DNA of 7,082 nucleotides, taken from Chloroflexota bacterium. Lineage in GTDB: Bacteria; Chloroflexota; UBA6077. The stretch lies in assembly GCA_021788565.1 (NCBI GenBank), contig JAJYKO010000279.1, positions 1-7,082 of the forward strand, in the 5' to 3' direction. The position numbers were made by a program, and so were the translations under genes. The notes under the pieces are model-generated. The model was not told where the DNA came from and made no database searches. It saw only the letters and a list, made by a program, of their open reading frames with translations. The stretch's first letter is position 1. The number at the start of each line of letters is the position of its first letter. Below are positions 5,705 to 7,082 of the stretch, one piece after another.

Positions 5705-6602
5705 GAGTCACCCCCTCAGGATGTGTCACGTACTCGACGGTGCCATCGTCGTAAATCCTGGCCGTGGAGTAGCGATGGGCCCAGCACTGGAAGATCACCG
5801 ATATGGGGACCAGCGCGGTGTGAGTACCGCAGAGCTCGGCGTGGACGGCGAGTGCGTAGCTGTTTCCGCCGAACCCCATTGGGCCGAGCCTTATGCCATT
5901 CACCGCTGTGAGGATCTGCTGCTCCAGGGCTGCAACGTCAGGGTCTGGGTTTGGCGTGCCGAGGTGTGATCTGAATAGCGCCCTTTTCGCGTTCAACATG
6001 GACTGCTCGGCGGTGCCACCAATGCCGAGACCGACAATGACGGGAGGGCAGGGTTCTCCTCCAGCATCTTCCACCGTGTCCAGTACTACCTTAAGCGCTG
6101 CCTTTCGCGAGTCCTCGCTGGTCAGGATCCAGACTAAGGTTGATCGCATCTCCGCGCCAAACCCCTTGGTTGTCGCGGTGATCTCCAGGTACGGCGCCCC
6201 GGGAATGAGGTCGTAGTGGATGATGGGGGTCCCCCAACCAGTGTTGGTGCCGGGATTGCTGAAGTCGAGGGGGTGAACTACAGTCTGGCGCAGCGGGATG
6301 TCCGCGGTTGCTCGGACCACAGCCTGCCTCAATGCAGCCGCTGGGTCGCCCTCGATCCGGCAAGCGGTTCCGAGGTTCACGAAGAAGAGGGGTACACCGG
6401 TGTCCTGGCAAATGCTGGTGCGCGTCTCTTCCGCCATCCTCACGTTGGTGAGGATGGCATCCAGCTGCCGCTGTGCCATTGGATCCACCTCGCTAGCGCG
6501 AGCCCTGTTCAGGGCTTCTTTCACATCCGCCGGAAGCAAAATGGCGGCGCGCCACAACAGTTGGTAGGCGACGGAATCGATGGTTTCAGCCGAGATTGCC
6601 AC
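5688..6602 (-). CDS. Class I fumarate hydratase, alpha subunit ([4Fe-4S] type)
   Basis: 304 aa from a GTG at 6602. Its ribosome site GGAGG (6613-6609) has a 6-base spacer, which decides the start. Length is close to the usual 280-300 residues. Three cysteines are placed as the expected [4Fe-4S] ligands: C65 in ICQDTG, C185 in EPCPPVIVGLGIGG (183-196), and C273 in FQCWAHR. Further family motifs are NPGTNTGWGTP (116-126) and TKGFGAEM (145-152). The latter is usually KGGGSEN-like, so this loop deviates somewhat. The fourth iron of such clusters is bound by substrate and exposed to oxygen, hence the enzyme is oxygen-sensitive. This is the first gene of the minus-strand cluster; a promoter candidate lies at 6660-6688. 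It could be the tartrate dehydratase alpha subunit instead (see the beta subunit). Names in use are fumA or ttdA, so no symbol is given. Confidence 0.94.
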   Translation of the reverse strand: MAISAETIDSVAYQLLWRAAILLPADVKEALNRARASEVDPMAQRQLDAILTNVRMAEETRTSICQDTGVPLFFVNLGTACRIEGDPAAALRQAVVRATADIPLRQTVVHPLDFSNPGTNTGWGTPIIHYDLIPGAPYLEITATTKGFGAEMRSTLVWILTSEDSRKAALKVVLDTVEDAGGEPCPPVIVGLGIGGTAEQSMLNAKRALFRSHLGTPNPDPDVAALEQQILTAVNGIRLGPMGFGGNSYALAVHAELCGTHTALVPISVIFQCWAHRYSTARIYDDGTVEYVTHPEGVTHVQRV

Positions 6603-6659
6603 AGCTCACCTCCGACCGTGTGTTGTCCGGTGGGTTACGATCCACAGGGGCTGGATACC

Positions 6660-6688
6660 AGGATACGTCTTTGGGCCAGCCATGTCAC
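6660..6688 (-). promoter_or_regulatory. Candidate sigma-70 promoter for the fumarase-fprA cluster
   Basis: On the minus strand GTGACA (6688-6683; 5 of 6 to TTGACA) is followed after exactly 17 bases by TATCCT (6665-6660; 4 of 6 to TATAAT). Start of transcription would be near 6653, giving a leader of about 50 bases before the fumarase alpha GTG. The direct repeat GGATAC (6653-6658 and 6661-6666, plus strand) overlaps the -10 and start site and might serve a regulator. Confidence 0.4.
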
Positions 6689-6792
6689 GCATCAACCGTG
6701 GACATTCGTGCGTGAGCCGTCTTCGCCGCGATTTCAGTCGACTCGTCCCACTTCCCTCGAGGCATCTGTTAGAATTCCTGATGGCGGCTGAC

Positions 6793-6821
6793 TTGACAAA
6801 CTATTTCAGGGCGCCTTCAAT
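6793..6821 (+). promoter_or_regulatory. Candidate sigma-70 promoter reading towards the right edge
   Basis: A perfect TTGACA (6793-6798), a 17-base spacer, then TTCAAT (6816-6821; 4 of 6 to TATAAT). It diverges from the fumarase promoter candidate and would start transcripts near 6828, pointing to a gene that begins close to or beyond the right edge. Confidence 0.4.
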
Positions 6822-6951
6822 TAGGCTACGTGGCCTTGAGGTCACGCACCAGTCTCGTCGCCCGGTTTGTGCGTGAATGGTTCTTCCTGCCGATCGCGCC
6901 GTCGATTCGGCGCATAGCGTCGGTGGCAGGACTGGAGTTGAGTGAACGCAT

Positions 6952-7082
6952 ATGGAAGGCTATCATGGCCGGCTGCACGCCAGCGATGCTCAGCAGGCGG
7001 GGCTTGAGTCGACTGAATTGGCCAGCGAGTCGAGGGCACGGGAGCGCCAGCAGGCTGCCGTGGCACACCTTGGGCAACATGC
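6952..7082 (+). CDS. Possible 5' end of a gene running off the window (doubtful)
   Basis: From ATG 6952 the frame stays open to the window edge for 43 full codons. It gives a charged, helix-prone N-terminus rich in Ala, Gln and Glu, for example ELASESRARERQQAAVAHLG near the edge. An in-frame TGA lies three codons ahead of the ATG. The only ribosome-like site, GGAG at 6934-6937, is 14 bases away, which is too far. The TTGACA promoter candidate lies upstream in the right direction. A second plus frame is also open to the edge (from 6797, possible GTGs at 6830 and 6869), as is a minus frame (7080 to 6826), so open reading alone does not decide. I recognise no family in any of them. Confidence 0.25.
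   Translation, partial: MEGYHGRLHASDAQQAGLESTELASESRARERQQAAVAHLGQH

Larger units (their letters stand above)
6603..6951. other. Upstream region of the fumarase cluster, no convincing gene
   Basis: These roughly 350 bases hold the ribosome site of fumarase alpha and one promoter candidate on each strand. A plus-strand frame ending at 6876 runs through here but starts inside the fumarase gene and lacks a ribosome site. I see no RNA gene or strong terminator. Confidence 0.5.

Noticed and set aside
5145..5969. 274-codon open frame on the plus strand
   Set aside because: It runs antisense across both fumarase subunit genes. Its composition (many Ser, Pro and Arg residues) is typical of the shadow of a GC-rich gene.
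6733..7017. 12-bp inverted repeat TTCAGTCGACTC (6733-6744) / GAGTCGACTGAA (7006-7017)
   Set aside because: Both copies contain the self-palindromic octamer AGTCGACT, so they match in either orientation. A 12-bp pair in a window this size is close to chance; I see no mobile-element features between them.

Overview
The window (about 58-60 % G+C by eye) looks like chromosome from a high-GC anaerobic or microaerophilic bacterium. The evidence is a two-subunit, oxygen-sensitive [4Fe-4S] fumarase, an FprA-type flavodiiron protein, and a membrane HD-GYP protein paired with a DUF5317 protein. This combination fits deep-branching Firmicutes, Actinobacteria or Chloroflexi. I cannot place it more precisely. 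I see no mobile element, tRNA, rRNA or CRISPR array.

Layout. (1) 26-124 (+): a 32-codon ORF with a near-perfect Shine-Dalgarno, encoding a tiny basic and hydrophobic peptide. (2) 125-882: a 758-base stretch with no convincing gene. It holds a DosR-like inverted repeat ahead of a TATAAC hexamer, a long imperfect hairpin with a perfect 9-bp base (541-589), two hairpins back to back (715-773) and a 10-bp palindrome (820-829). I read it as a possible structured leader or ncRNA locus upstream of the signalling genes. (3) 883-2866 (+): a membrane-anchored HD-GYP protein (putative cyclic-di-GMP phosphodiesterase) and a DUF5317 membrane protein, 4 bases apart. (4) 2892-6602 (-): four genes read right to left: fumarase alpha, fumarase beta (17-base overlap), the flavodiiron protein and a glycosyltransferase-like protein of unknown function. 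They converge on the DUF5317 gene with a 25-base gap. (5) 6603-7082: upstream region of the minus-strand cluster, with a candidate promoter on each strand and perhaps the start of a plus-strand gene that leaves the window.

How the parts may work together. Class I fumarases lose activity when oxygen attacks their exposed iron-sulphur cluster. Flavodiiron proteins reduce O2 (or NO) to harmless products. Encoding both in one direction makes sense as an oxygen-protected segment of C4-dicarboxylate metabolism. The HD-GYP/DUF5317 pair looks like a membrane signalling module whose N-terminal domain would sense an unknown input. The least explained parts are the 758-base upstream region with its small peptide gene, and the glycosyltransferase-like gene.
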